Of a stretch of DNA of 43,079 nt, positions 10,282 through 21,222 are shown piece by piece. Location of the stretch: positions 1 to 43,079 of the forward strand of contig JACVRA010000421.1 in the NCBI GenBank assembly GCA_019828545.1, read 5' to 3'. The stretch is from Paracamarosporium sp. OC-R06-R3 (Eukaryota > Ascomycota > Dothideomycetes > Pleosporales > Didymosphaeriaceae). Both the position numbers and the translations under genes were made by a program. Numbering within the stretch: position 1 is the stretch's first letter; each line of letters opens with the position of its first letter. The notes below the pieces were generated by a model, which did no database searches, had not been told where the DNA came from, and saw only the letters and a program-made list of their open reading frames with translations.

Positions 10282-11838
10282 ATGTCTGTACACGAAGATG
10301 TCGGTGGGGAGAAGAACTTGAAGCTAAACGTGGGTCAGGATCCATCTTTTATGCGGGGTATTGAAATCTGACACGAAGCACTCAGGACGACGAGCGCGTT
10401 GATGCGCTGGAAGACTCTTTCGATCCTGTTGCGACGAAGAAGCTGGTCTGGAAGCAGGATCTGCGGATTATCCCTCTCGCGGCGGCAATCTATCTACTCT
10501 GCTATCTAGACCGCAGCAATATCGGTAAGGCTGGCGCAGAACAACGTGTTTCCGATTGTTCCACTAACGGCGAAAGGCAATGCGAAAACGCTTAATGCTA
10601 GCCAAAATGAATCTCTTCAGCAGCAGACACACATGACCAACTATGAATACACAATCGCTCTCATGGTTTTCCTTGTCGCATATGCTGTATTCGAGGTTCC
10701 ATCCAACTACTTCCTAAAGAAATGCAAGCCCAGCCGGTGGATTGCCTTTCTCATGTTCTCATGGGGCGCCTGCACGATCGGGCTCGGAGGCGCACAGAAC
10801 TATGCTACTGTCACCGCCGTGCGTTTCCTCCTCGGCATGTTCGAAGCTGGTCTGTTCCCTGGTCTAGTCTATTATCTTACGTTCTGGTACCGACACAAGG
10901 AGCGCTCGATGCGCGTTGCCATCATCCTCGCTTCTGCAACGCTAGCAGGTGCTTTTGGAGGCGCCATTGCATATGGTGTAGGCCACATGAAGATGGTTCA
11001 GGGTCTTGCTGCGTGGCGTTGGCTGTTCATCCTCGAAGGCATACCGTCTTGCGTTTCCTCCGTGGCTGTCTGGTTCATCTTGCCCGACTATCCTGAAGAA
11101 GCGAGATGGCTCACAACGCCCGAACGCGAGCTCGCCGTCTCGCGTCTCGCAAAGGAAGGCTCAAAGGGCGATGCTCCGTCCTTGAACTGGCAGACTGCGA
11201 AAGCGACGATACTCGATGCTCGCTTGTGGGTTCACTATATCATCTACTTTGGTATTTCGGCGCCCTTCAGCTCGCTGTCCCTCTTTACACCGACGATCAC
11301 AGCGGGTCTGGGGTACGAAAATCTACAGGCCCAGCTCATGACCATTCCGCCGTACGCCGTGGCGTACGTTGTGAGCATTGCCACCGCCTGGTCATCCGAT
11401 CACTTCAATGCCCGCGCCCTGCATGCCGCTGTGCTCTCCACCATCGGCGCAGTTGGCTTCCTTGCATCCGCTGTCCTCCCAGCAGACAGTTACCACGCAC
11501 GCTACGGTTGCCTTATAGTTGCTGCTACTGGTGCGTTCTCCTGCATTCCTCCCTTGTTGGGTTGGTTGAGCAGCAACATGCATACCACAGCAGCAGCCGG
11601 CCTTGCGATTGCTCTGAACGTCTCATTCGGAGCGCCGGGACAGATTGTGGGTGTGTGGATCTACAAGGCCGAAGAGAAGACGAAAGGATATCCCACTGGT
11701 CATTGGACGAATTTCGCAATGTTGCTCATGGTCGCTGTGGGTTGTGTTGGTCTGCGGTTCTATTACCAGTGGAGGAACAAACGGATCAGGAGCTTGGGGC
11801 CTGACGCAATAGGGGTAACGAAGGAGTTTAGCTATTGA
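10282..11838 (+). CDS. MFS transporter, allantoate permease/anion:cation symporter (Dal5-type) family (482 aa)
   Basis: Three exons: 10282-10329, 10386-10524 and 10577-11838. The second intron (GTAAGG..AAAG, with a CTAAC branch site) rejoins the family's DRSNIGNAK signature after TM1. The first intron (GTGGGT..CAG, with CTGAC) is less certain but keeps the frame and provides the only good ATG. The protein belongs to the plasma-membrane 12-TM major facilitator superfamily. Hallmarks visible are YLLCYLDRSNIGNA, RFLLGMFEAGLFPG, and WRWLFILEGIPS before TM6, characteristic of the Dal5/anion:cation symporter group that imports allantoate, nicotinate, pantothenate and other carboxylates. The substrate is not predictable. 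Length is normal. It converges with the cutinase gene, the two 3' ends 245 bases apart. Confidence 0.92.
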
Positions 11839-12083
11839 AGCACGGCGAATCTTAAAGTCTTACAATTGTAGAGATCAGGATACCTAGAGAGAATACCGGG
11901 ACGCTACGTTGACAGAACCGTCACATCAAAATCTGCATTTCTATCTAGCAACGCCAGTAATCCATGATATAACCATGTACCCTAAATATATGACAGAACA
12001 GAAGGAGAAAAAGGCTTAAGGTGACAACAAATAAGCCACAGAATTGATTCTCCACAGAAGCGCAAGAGTGAAAGCGAACGCCT

Positions 12084-12815
12084 CTAAGACGCCAACTGCT
12101 GCACAATGAAGTTCTGTCCCAGCTTCTGTGTTGCCGAGTCGGTCGGGTACCTCAAATGCGCTGCGTTGATTCCATATCCGTTCGTCGTATCGCATACGCC
12201 ATCACCCTAGAACAACTGTTAGCAACGCTTCTTCCTCAGGAATATTCGGTTCCAACTTACGAAGATGCAGACATCCCTTGTCTTACTGATCCACTCGGTC
12301 GGGATAGACTTGGCCCCCGGTGCCCTCGCGCTCAAGCCATTGACGTTCTTCGTCGTGGTGCCTCCGTTGTTGTCCACGTTGCAGGCCAATCCGGCCTTAT
12401 GGTTTGGGTCTCCGATCAGGAAGACACCCTTTATAGCGTCAAAGTTTGCGCCTGTGAGACCGGAGAGCGCGTTGACTGTAGCAGCGGCGCCTTGACTATA
12501 TCCTTCAAGGATGAAACACTGGTTGGGGTTCTTCTGAAGCCCAGTCTTCACTTGGTTGATGATGTCGGCAGTACCGGCAGCAGAGTTCTGGTCCGAACCT
12601 GCCGGGTACACAGTGTTGTAGGTGGTGCCACCTGGGACCTGAGACCGGATGGCCTTGTTCATGGTGCGGAAGCCAGAAGATTCTCCCTGGGCCTCGCCGG
12701 TACCGCGGGTGTTGATGATGGTGTAGGAGGAGCAGGCAGCGCGTGCCTCGATGTTCTCAACTGGAACAGCGTAGGCCGTAGCCGCGAGGATGGGAAGGAG
12801 CAGAGTGAAGTGCAT
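12084..12815 (-). CDS. Secreted cutinase family esterase (225 aa)
   Basis: Two exons: 12815-12261 and 12206-12084. The 54-nt intron (GTAAGT..TAG) lies just before the second catalytic block. Without splicing the frame would end 13 codons into the intron. The start is a signal peptide (MHFTLLLPILAATAYA). The catalytic triad is complete: Ser107 in GYSQG, Asp187 in GDGVC, and His202 in AHLRY. Cys28/Cys100 and Cys183/Cys190 match the two conserved disulfides. Cutinases (PF01083) hydrolyse cutin and short-chain esters outside the cell; plant-associated fungi usually carry several. Length fits the family. A related carbohydrate acetyl-esterase activity cannot be excluded from sequence alone. Confidence 0.93.
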
Positions 12816-13852
12816 GTTATCGGTTTATACAAGACTGACTAGACTCGTGTCGATCTGAGTACTGTACGAGATGTGATGTTTTGCTGTGGTTTCGAAAGAG
12901 AGGCAGTTCCTGTCTTTATACCATCATTACCTCTTGATCAGAATAGTTAATGTCGTCAAGTGGAACCACGCCGAGCAGCGTGCAATGTTCGCTCATACAC
13001 TACTCAAATGCAACATCCATGCGCGCTCAGCCATCGTTTCGAATATGCACCGAATGGCAAGCGGCGTCTTCGCCTCCTTTTGCTTTTCCGCTGCGGTTGT
13101 CAAAGCGTCATCCGGTTCACTAGCCGAGTCGTGCGCCTAACACACCAAACCGTACTACACCTTTGCCTCTAATGCTCACCTACCGCCCCATCCAACTCGT
13201 TGCATACTTTGTAAAATCTATCGATTTCTTGCTAGAAGAGGAAGGCGTTCTACGACTGGCCTGCCGGCGTGCCACGAGGATGGAAAATGACTGCATGCGC
13301 TTTATGCCGTAAGCGAGATCTCACCCATCAACCACGAAATGAAGATCCTACCCCAAACGCACCATCGTGCGGGGAGAATCGATTGCATCCAGTGGCGCAA
13401 GAAAGATCCCTTACTACCACGTTGAAGATCCGATTATAGTGTCGATTTTAGTGGCTGCCTCGGCTCCTCAAAACACCAACAAGTTCTGATTGGTCAAGCT
13501 TATAGGGTGCGTATGGTGGTGAAACGGCGTACGGTGGGTCTTGCCGAAGCCGAGGAGATTACGGTAGGGCTATGGTGTTGGTGTCGCACCAAATTGTAGT
13601 CTAGATATGGGCGTCATGGGGACTGTTGCCTTGGTGTTGGGTGTGAGCTTCACCGTTTGGGATGGGCTTAGACCTTCCGAATTCAAGAGTGCGCGTGGGC
13701 ATCCCTGTTATGCACCACGACGTGGCCGAGGTATGCTTCAGTTTTAGCATAAGATGTTCACGGGTGTTGGTGTTAGAAGAGAAGTCGCATGTCGTGTGTA
13801 ACGCACAAACTTGTTGTCTGCACTGGGGGTAATCATGCGACCCATAGCAATA

Positions 13853-13888
13853 CAGCTACTCGTCTGGAGGCAGCTACTCGTCTGGAGG
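13853..13888 (+). repeat. Tandem duplication of an 18-bp unit
   Basis: CAGCTACTCGTCTGGAGG occurs twice head to tail (13853-13870 and 13871-13888) without mismatch. It is probably a slippage or recent duplication event in non-coding DNA. Confidence 0.9.
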
Positions 13889-14080
13889 ACCATCAGGGTG
13901 CATCATGTCCACCTATCCTTTAACACTGTGCAGACAGGTATGCTTGCCACTAGCCTACAATGCCCTACTTATCCAGGGGCATCTTCATTAGTTCCATCTT
14001 ACGCACATCGAATTGCTTTTTAGTTCATCACCACCACAGGAGGTAGTAAATCGGCCCCAAACCCAGTGACCATTTCTCCA

Positions 14081-14122
14081 CCACGATCGTGGGGTCGCTT
14101 TTGAAATGCACCATTTCAAAAG
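14081..14122. repeat. Two adjacent perfect palindromes
   Basis: CCACGATCGTGG at 14081-14092 is a perfect 12-bp palindrome. Five bases later, 11-bp arms CTTTTGAAATG and CATTTCAAAAG (14098-14108, 14112-14122) flank a CAC loop. The two could form adjacent hairpins or be binding sites for dimeric proteins. Confidence 0.85.
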
Positions 14123-16520
14123 TGGGTCAAGGTGAGCAATTAGTTTCCCGGACCAGGTAGTCGCATTTCCACCTCACCGTGGTTTACGGGCTAGGCCGCC
14201 ACCATCAGGGAGGCAGCGCGAATCTCGTATGATCTTCGCATGTGCTAAGATTGTTGGGCTGCAATACTTAACAGTGTGCGGGCAGCCAAGCCATAGCTTC
14301 CGGAGAAGATCGGTACGACCATCCCCTAGGGTCCGATCCAGAATCCGATGCACAGTCCGGGTAAACATAGAGCAAAGAGTATGTCAAGTGGATCAGGGCC
14401 GAGAGTCCCTCCGGCAATAAGGTGTGAACGTGCATTATGTGGCGGTCTACCAAGGCAGCGGGGCGCCTGTGGCAATCTTGGTTCGGGAAAGTTGACGATT
14501 TGAAAAGTGCGCTCATTACATTTTCGTTTGATCTAGGACTGTCATGTTTTACCACTCGCACTCATAAAGACTATTGCTTTAGAGGTCCAAGCTGCCAAAA
14601 GTCGGGCCAGAAGCATGACTACATCCAATTCTACATCAAGAAAAGCTAACCTATGGTCCAGAACGGCTGCATCCCAAACATCTATCTGTGCGATCTATGA
14701 CTCGGACATGTTGCGTGGCAAGCTCCGTCTGAAGAAGCAATAGAGTGGGTCAAGAGCTGCGCTCTAATGTTGAAAGTTGGTTTGTTTTCTGAGAATACGA
14801 GCTGGGTACTGACGGCTCAGGGTAGTGAGTGATTCAACAAGTATGTAGGATCAGAATACTTGCAGCACGCAAAGTCTACTTCCAAGATCGTGCTCACTAG
14901 CCTAATTTAGCCAATATCTTGAAAAAGCCCATCGCACAGGTGGCATCTATAATAAGGAAATATCAAACCACACCACTCATCTTTACCCTAACCATCGGTT
15001 ATACATGCAGGTATCCATACGTAGTAAGACTACCAAGACGTGTTTTGCTTATAAAAAAGCCATTGGGCTTTGAGATAGTCTGTCAGGAATCCCGGTACAA
15101 TCATGCAGAACGCCTCAATGAAGGCTCTCCACCAGGTACCTCATAAGCCGTATCACCAGATTATCGAACCATTTTCACAGTGCATTTGGTCTCGTTACGT
15201 ATGAGATCTGAAAGAGAGAAAGAAGCGGGGCTTTGCTTTCTAGCTCTTCCCGCTGGGTCCCACATGCTACGGCTATAGCCGTGTAGGCGCCACCAAGGCG
15301 ACCTCAGATGATCTGGAAAAGAACGTCGATCTCGATCTTTTGAAAGGATTCTGAGCGACATTTCATTATGTGGATATTAGATTCGACTGCTGACATTTCT
15401 CTCATCAAGATTGGGTAGTTGCATAAGCAGACGAGTGCTGTACCAGTCACAACAAGCCTGTACTCAAGTCTAGGCACATGCTGGAGTAAAGGGTACGCTC
15501 CGAAAACGATCGTATATGCTGAGTGTCGCCCTTCCCAAAGACTCTACTGCATCAATATAACAGTCTTTTTCAGCCTAACACACGTCGAACTACCATTGAG
15601 GGGCAACATCATGTGCTTAAAGTTACCATCCACCAGGAAAAATGGCACTGCGACAAAAACAAGCACCGCGAGCCCAGTACCACCTCGATTGCCTACACAT
15701 CCAACTGAATTGCCTTTAAAGCATCAACAAGATGTCAGTATTTGCTTTCCTTTCCTACGTGCAAGGCCTGATAGTTTATCCAGATGGCGAGAGGAGGAGG
15801 TATTATAAAGTCTGATGAGTTGTTCAGAGGGTGGCAGGGAGAGAAGATTTTCTGAGGTAATTCATATACCATAGCACGTGACCTACCTGTACCTCTATAC
15901 CAGCTATTCACTTGCGGCTTCCATCTCAGCAAGATTCCCAAAGACCTAATTTACAAGAAATCCCATTACACAGCAAGTAAATCTCTACGCACGTGTACAT
16001 CTAGTCGCATTGGAACATAACTTCATTCATCACACACAATACCGAGCCATCTAGATCACGCACGAGACTTCGGCGAGATAGTTTCTTCATCACTCAATAT
16101 ACTCTTCCCCGTTGAGATTCAAGCCATTATACTATATATGGTCTAAGCCTCACACCACTCCCTACATACGCATTCACGCGTATGAACAATCCACTACTCG
16201 CCACCCCTCAACCCCAACCCAACACTCCACGACACCCCTTAACCACAAACCACCCCCTCAAATCCTACAAACCCAAGATTATACACTCACAAAACCGCCC
16301 CACCCTTCCCTTCTACCGCGCAAAAATCAAACCCCTCACGATACCTTCACAACAGCTACCCATCACATCACACAAAAACAATCAAAACCAAATCAAGCCA
16401 AATCCAACCGACCCAAGAAGCAACCAACCTCCCCTCTTCTCCTCTCTCCCTCCTCTTTCCTCCCACGCGCATCCTCAAATCCAACCCACCCCCACCAACC
16501 CAAAACCCGTTTCACCCTCC

Positions 16521-16562
16521 GCGCTTGGCGCGCCGGACGGGACAGGGGTGCGCGCCAAGCGC
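16521..16562. repeat. Perfect 13-bp inverted repeat at the skew switch
   Basis: The arms GCGCTTGGCGCGC (16521-16533) and GCGCGCCAAGCGC (16550-16562) are exact reverse complements around a 16-base G-rich loop. The stem is GC-rich and would be very stable in either DNA strand or in RNA. Confidence 0.9.
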
Positions 16563-16705
16563 CCCAAGACAGCGCTGCGACTCGCGGCGTCGAGCTTGGG
16601 GGTGCTTGACTCGGTGCATGGTAAGCGCATGCGTGATGTTACTGCGAAGGTGGGGGTATTGTGCGTTGGGGGCGGTGCATGATACCAAGGCGGGTCTGTG
16701 TGAGC

Positions 16706-16733
16706 GGGTTGGGGAAGGGAGAAGGGATGAGGG
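16706..16733 (+). other. Predicted G-quadruplex motif
   Basis: Five tracts of at least three G separated by loops of 2 to 4 bases (GGG-TT-GGGG-AA-GGG-AGAA-GGG-ATGA-GGG). This satisfies the usual G3+N1-7 pattern for an intramolecular quadruplex on the plus strand. Confidence 0.75.
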
Positions 16734-17156
16734 AGGTAAATGTTTTGGGATTTGAGATTGGGAGGGAGGAAAGAATACTGGGTTGGATGGATGGTAGGCG
16801 TTTTTCGAAGGATGTGCGGGTAGTTGAGATGTCGAAGGGATGACGCTCTGGCTGGCTAATCTGCAAGCACGCGTGAGCAAAGGAAGCCGAACTGATCACT
16901 TAGTCGTTTATTGGATTCTATGCTTTTCCCCTCCCCCTCTGCTCCGGCGCGCCGTTTCTTCAATAGTACTAGTATACTCCCATATACGTTGCTCGTAGTA
17001 ATGCCATCCATCGTACACCGAAAAAGCCCAGTCGTAGAAAGGAAAATGTGTGGCGCCAGACAGATGACTGCCTCGCCTCTTCGAACCTCCCCACGCGTGC
17101 TGCTCTTACAAAATGGGTATCAACGCCCCGCAATCGACCGTTCCCCGTTTTAGCGT

Positions 17157-17837
17157 TCAGACCTCGGTGATGGCCACGAGGGTCATCTTGGGCGCCTCCG
17201 AGTCCTCGACGACCTCGGAGCGCTTGACTTTGCGCTCTCCACCAGCCGTCGCGCCATTGGCAGCAGAGTTGGCGGGCACGTTGAGACCAGCGTTGACAGT
17301 AATACCGACACCAGAGCCTTCCTCGCCAGTGCCAAGCTCGACCTTGGGCTGGTTCTGCTGAGCCCTCTCGGCGTAGCTCAGGGCAGCGTTGAAGGAGTTG
17401 ATGTCACGCTTGATCCACTCGACCGCGGCGGCGACAGCATCGATGTGGCGGGCCTCGGTAGGCTCGGGGGCGGCTTCGCGCTTGAGGATGTCGTTGATGT
17501 CGCGGACGAGGTTGCCTCGCTTTGCTGCTTCGCCCTCAGCTGGTTGTTCTTGTTCGCCTTGCTGGGCTTGTTCGCCTTGCTGCTGGGCTTCTTCACCCTG
17601 CTGCGCGGCTTCACCCTGTTGACCTTGCTGACCTCGTGCAGCTTCACCTGCTGCGCCTTGCTGAGCACCCTGGGCGAGTGTAGCCATCAATTCTGACGCA
17701 CCTGCAGCTCCCGCCGCTCCCAGTGATATTTCACCATCACCGACTACCAGGGCAGGCGAGTAAGCACCCAAGTTGATGTTGAGGGGGACGGCGCCGACGG
17801 CGGCAACGAGGGCAAGAAGGACGGTGTGGGAAAGCAT
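17157..17837 (-). CDS. Secreted Gln/Gly/Ala-rich protein with dibasic (Kex2-type) sites (226 aa)
   Basis: A single exon from the ATG at 17837. The N-terminus is a clear signal peptide (MLSHTVLLALVAAVGAVP). Residues 54-99 are low-complexity Gln/Gly/Glu/Ala built on QQGE-type repeats (for example GEQAQQGEQ). Lys-Arg pairs occur at 106-107, 119-120, 143-144 and 205-206, the first and second flanking an 11-residue segment GNLVRDINDIL. There are no Cys and no enzyme motif. Secretion is likely. Processing by the Golgi protease Kex2 into peptides is an inference from the KR sites; a structural wall-associated protein is the alternative. The G+C-rich codon usage and the repeat resemble lineage-specific fungal secreted proteins. 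Confidence 0.8.
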   Translation of the reverse strand: MLSHTVLLALVAAVGAVPLNINLGAYSPALVVGDGEISLGAAGAAGASELMATLAQGAQQGAAGEAARGQQGQQGEAAQQGEEAQQQGEQAQQGEQEQPAEGEAAKRGNLVRDINDILKREAAPEPTEARHIDAVAAAVEWIKRDINSFNAALSYAERAQQNQPKVELGTGEEGSGVGITVNAGLNVPANSAANGATAGGERKVKRSEVVEDSEAPKMTLVAITEV

Positions 17838-20691
17838 CTTGTCGGTTGTAGTTGGTATTATAGAGTTAGACTCGGTAGGGTGGGATGAAACAGGAATTGA
17901 ATAAACGACAAAGTGATCTTGAAAAAAGTGATTGAAAGTCTAGTCGCCCGGCGACAGATTCGACAGATTAGGATAATCGGTAAGAAGTGAAGGTGAGTGG
18001 CCGGACTGGAGAGCAAAAGAGTGGGCTCATTATGGTCTTATATCGATGTGAAGCCAGCCTGGGGATCATGGTGGCAACCCCCCGCCAAGCCAGTCCCGCT
18101 GTTTGAAGGTGAGCTTGAAACTTCTGTGAAGCCGAGCCAAGAGAGTGCACTCGAGCATGGCAGACAGTCCGCATGGGTGCTTGTGAAGTGCGTGGAGAGG
18201 CAGCCAAGGCGCTCCGGCCGTTTGAAGCCAGCTCGAAACTTCTGTGATGCCGCGCCAAGAGGGATAAGCCTGGCCGCACAAGAGGACGTGCTAGACAGCC
18301 GGTGCTCAAGGTGGGACCGCCCCGAGGTCTGGATCATGGCTCGGCGATCTTACTGGGGACGCACATGCTGTCACGCCTGGTCACAGCGAACCCCATTGCG
18401 AGATGGAGCTGGCTGGTGAAGGTGTTTGTTTCCAGTCACTACGACTCGCCGTTTTGGAGGGTATGAAGTCCCTGGTGCGAGGATCCGTTGCTGTGTCGAA
18501 TAAGATGGGATTCTCTTGGAGCTACTCTTTGAGGCCGGTGAACTGGGCCCCTTGAGTGACCGCCGCGCGTGCGTGTCGACGTGCATGAAGGCCGAGCGTG
18601 ACGTACCGCAAGGCTTGGCCGTGGCCGCGGATGTTCACGAGTTAATTGCCCACGGCCAAGTGCGTCAAACAAGAGAAGAGGTGGTCGGCGGCTCTTGGAC
18701 GCGACAAGGAGCTGCCAGTGCCGTCCTCAGGCTCGGTCTGCGTGAACGGGTGCCGTCCAGCGCACTTGGCGGCGGTTCTCCACACGCGTTCGTCGAGGTA
18801 GGCGGGGGAAAGAATGGTCCCTCGGCGCTTTGAGCTTCGCGCGTCGAAGCTTTGGTCGAGACACTTGGTGTGTTGGCCAAGCGGAGCGGCCAAATGCTTC
18901 TGCGGTGCGGCCGAATTGAGTTTGAGGCTCCCCAGGCGCACAGGCGGAGAGGGGGCTTGGCTGTCCGCGACTCTGCGCACGCGTCGCAGAGATGCGACGA
19001 TTGTTTCTTGGCCCGCCCCGCAACCAGAGGGCCTCTGCGGTCAATGGGGACGCATGCGTGCTCCAGGGGCGGAGGCTGGCCTGTGAATGGATGCGCCCGA
19101 GGGCACCGCTGACGCCGACGTGACGGCCCTGCCTTAGGCTGTCTCATCCCGTCGAGATCACCGACTTCAGCATATTGAATGCGGCGGACACGAAGGCTGG
19201 GCGCATATGCAGATCCCAAGCCTCACAGATTGCAGTGCTGCGCGGAGGTGATTGAAGAAACGATTCGTGTTGGGATGCAAGGAGCCACCACCGGCGCCAT
19301 CTGATCGCCTCGGCGCTTTTGTTTTTGCGCCTCCGGCCGGACCTTCTCCTGCATCCGGAGTGACATTGGATATCTTGGCAGAATCACAATTCTTTAGTAT
19401 TCGCAGCCTGGTAATATGTGTGGAACGCTTCTGTTGCAGCGGACACCTTCTCTCGTACTCGTACGAAAGATGCTCTCCAAGTCAAGACCCTCCCTTCTCA
19501 GCGCAATGGGCAGTCCACTCATCACCAACATCACATCTGTACCATCGATCAAGCACGGTCGACATCTCTTGGATCCTTGGGCAATGCGAACTGCTGTGGA
19601 GCTGATCCACTGCCCAGCTGTCCCCCCACTGGATGCCCCATCACCCTCCCCAAGAAGCAATGCGACGGTCCTTGGTCGCAATGGCATGTTGCTTGGATAT
19701 ACCAAGAGCGACAAGAGATATAGTCCGACAGCAACTGGGTACCTCGGGACTTGGCTCTAGCCGGCTCGTCACTTAAGCGTCCCTTCCATTCCAATCCCGA
19801 AAACTGCGTCTCTTGATTTCTCACCGCCCAAATCTCCTTGTTTTGCTATGTGACTTTCATTGACAGATGCCGTCCGGTACAGTTGTTTACCGATATATTA
19901 ATGCTTTGATTTAAAGACTGAGATAGGGAATGATCTATGGTATTAGGACGGCGGCTCCAAGTTTAGTGCGATGTCACTCCTCGACTCTACTGAGCATGGT
20001 GTATAGAACTTGCTTACTCGACGGCAACAGTCCCCAGTCCACACTGGTCGGTGAGTACCCAATGTAAGCCCTTGAACTCTAGGACAGAGCATACATCAAT
20101 TCTGGTCCGTCTGACCGCGATAATTCTACGTTCTTTACCAAGACACAGCGATGCACTACAATTCAAATACGGCGTGAAGACCCTTCGGAACTCGGCTCGG
20201 TCCAGAATACAAAACGCCTCGGAGTAGGAGTGCAATGGGTGTCAAGCCCTCTTTACGTTGTGCTAGCAGCTCGAAGTGTATGCCTAAGGATCTTCGCTGC
20301 GTCGCGAGACGCACTGTACGGCGAGACGCTTTCGCTATCGAATGTCCAGAGTTTCTCTATTTTCTAGATGCGTTGTTAGAGCAAATCGGCCGCCCTTCCT
20401 GTTAGTGGGGGCGAGATGCATATCGTACTTTCGGAGAGGTGTATTTATGCACTAAAAGACGTACTGTGCATACTTGAGCGGCAAGACATTCCTAGAATAA
20501 AACAGCCTATTCATTAGTATGAGAGCGCAGTCTTCTAGTAAGAACGAGCCAAGAACAGCATATCTGCATAGAGTTTCCTGTGTAAGAGATTTTTGTAGCC
20601 GCTATTGGTTCCGTACTGCGACATAGATTGATACCATTGAATAGACGATATCTCAATGATTTCATCCGGCTCTATTTCAAAAGTTCCCAAC
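17838..20691. other. Long GC-rich gene-poor region
   Basis: About 2.85 kb. The part from 18000 to 19250 is visibly GC-rich with many overlapping open frames on both strands, none with an ATG, splice structure or motif that convinces. An imperfect direct repeat lies at 18101-18145 and 18220-18264. From 19250 to 20690 composition is ordinary and no gene is visible. Confidence 0.45.
18101..18264 (+). repeat. Imperfect direct repeat, ~119 bp period
   Basis: The segment beginning GTTTGAAGGTGAGCTTGAAA (18101) recurs with changes at 18220. Both copies run through a shared ACTTCTGTGA core and a GCCAAGAG string. Weaker similarity (GGATCATGG at ~18064 and ~18332) suggests the remains of a longer tandem structure. 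Confidence 0.6.
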
Positions 20692-21222
20692 TCAGCTAGC
20701 TATGGGACTCTCCTTCCCTTCGTCTTCCAGCTCAATCTCAACGGCGATTGACTCAATTATCACATCAAATTTCTTTCCAGTCCCCTTCATCTCTAGTTCC
20801 ACACTATATCCACGGTCGCCCTTCAACGTCGGAATTTTATCAACGGGTTCGGCATCCCAGGAAGGAACAGCGTTTTCTTCTCTAACTGTATGTTTGTCGA
20901 GGCCCTCAAAAAACGTTATTTTCCCTACTCCCAAAGCATTTGTCGCCCGACCACGATTCACTTTGACCTTTTTTACTTTGAAAGACCTAGTCGTAGTCGG
21001 GAGAAAGGCCTTTACCGTAACTTTTTCGGAATCCTTGGATTTCACCCGTGCGCTGTGCCCGTCTTCTGGATCGGGCTTTTCCCCGGCCCCGATAACAAGA
21101 TTACCTCCATGGCTCACCAGCCAGGACGTCTTGTTTTGACTATAGGAGAGACAAGAAATCTCAGTACATGATGGATAAGATCTGGGGCAGATGAATACGT
21201 AAATGAGGAAGATTTACTTCAT
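20692..21222 (-). CDS. Small hypothetical protein, two exons with a 5-nt first exon (150 aa)
   Basis: Exon 2 (21139-20692) is a clear coding frame, but its first in-frame start-like codon is only a GTG. The frame opens at an acceptor (CTCTCCTATAG) at 21140. A first exon of just ATGAA (21222-21218), followed by GTAAAT, joins in phase and gives MNQNKTSWLVSHGG, so I propose it, with reserve. The protein has alternating hydrophobic and polar residues (KVTVKAFLPTTTRSFKVKKV, YSVELEMKG, FDVIIESIAVEIELEDE) typical of a beta-sandwich. It has no Cys, signal peptide or membrane segment. The family is not recognised. It is isolated, with more than 500 bases free on both sides. Confidence 0.6.

Larger units (their letters stand above)
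12816..16189. other. Long gene-poor region
   Basis: About 3.4 kb in which no frame shows convincing coding character, splice structure or known motifs. It contains a tandem 18-bp duplication (13853-13888), two adjacent perfect palindromes (14081-14092 and 14098-14122), a 14-bp palindrome ACGGCTATAGCCGT near 15270-15284, and recurrent GTGTTGGTG strings at 13570-13780. The cutinase promoter lies at its left end. Confidence 0.45.
16190..16850. other. Strand-composition switch: G-poor C-rich half, then C-poor G-rich half
   Basis: From about 16190 to 16510 the plus strand is C/A/T-rich, with only about 15 G in ~310 bases by my count, including pure pyrimidine runs. From about 16640 to 16850 it becomes G-rich and C-poor. 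The switch is centred on a perfect hairpin (16521-16562). A four-tract G-quadruplex motif lies at 16706-16733. Frames within this stretch are low-complexity artefacts (Pro/Thr/Ser-rich) without splice or start support. Confidence 0.7.

Noticed and set aside
10722..11804. Arg/Cys-rich frames of 124 and 232 codons on plus
   Set aside because: Second-frame shadows of the MFS permease.
12156..12842. 228-codon plus-strand frame
   Set aside because: Antisense shadow of the cutinase exons and intron; the minus strand has the signal peptide, catalytic triad and splice sites.
16112..16899. Pro/Thr/Ser-rich and Arg/Gly-rich frames of up to 166 codons
   Set aside because: They result from extreme strand composition; no start context, splice sites or domain.
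18665..19219. 184-codon minus frame and several overlapping plus frames
   Set aside because: Starts at TTG with no ATG; the GC-rich composition opens many frames; Arg/Pro-rich without domains or splice structure.
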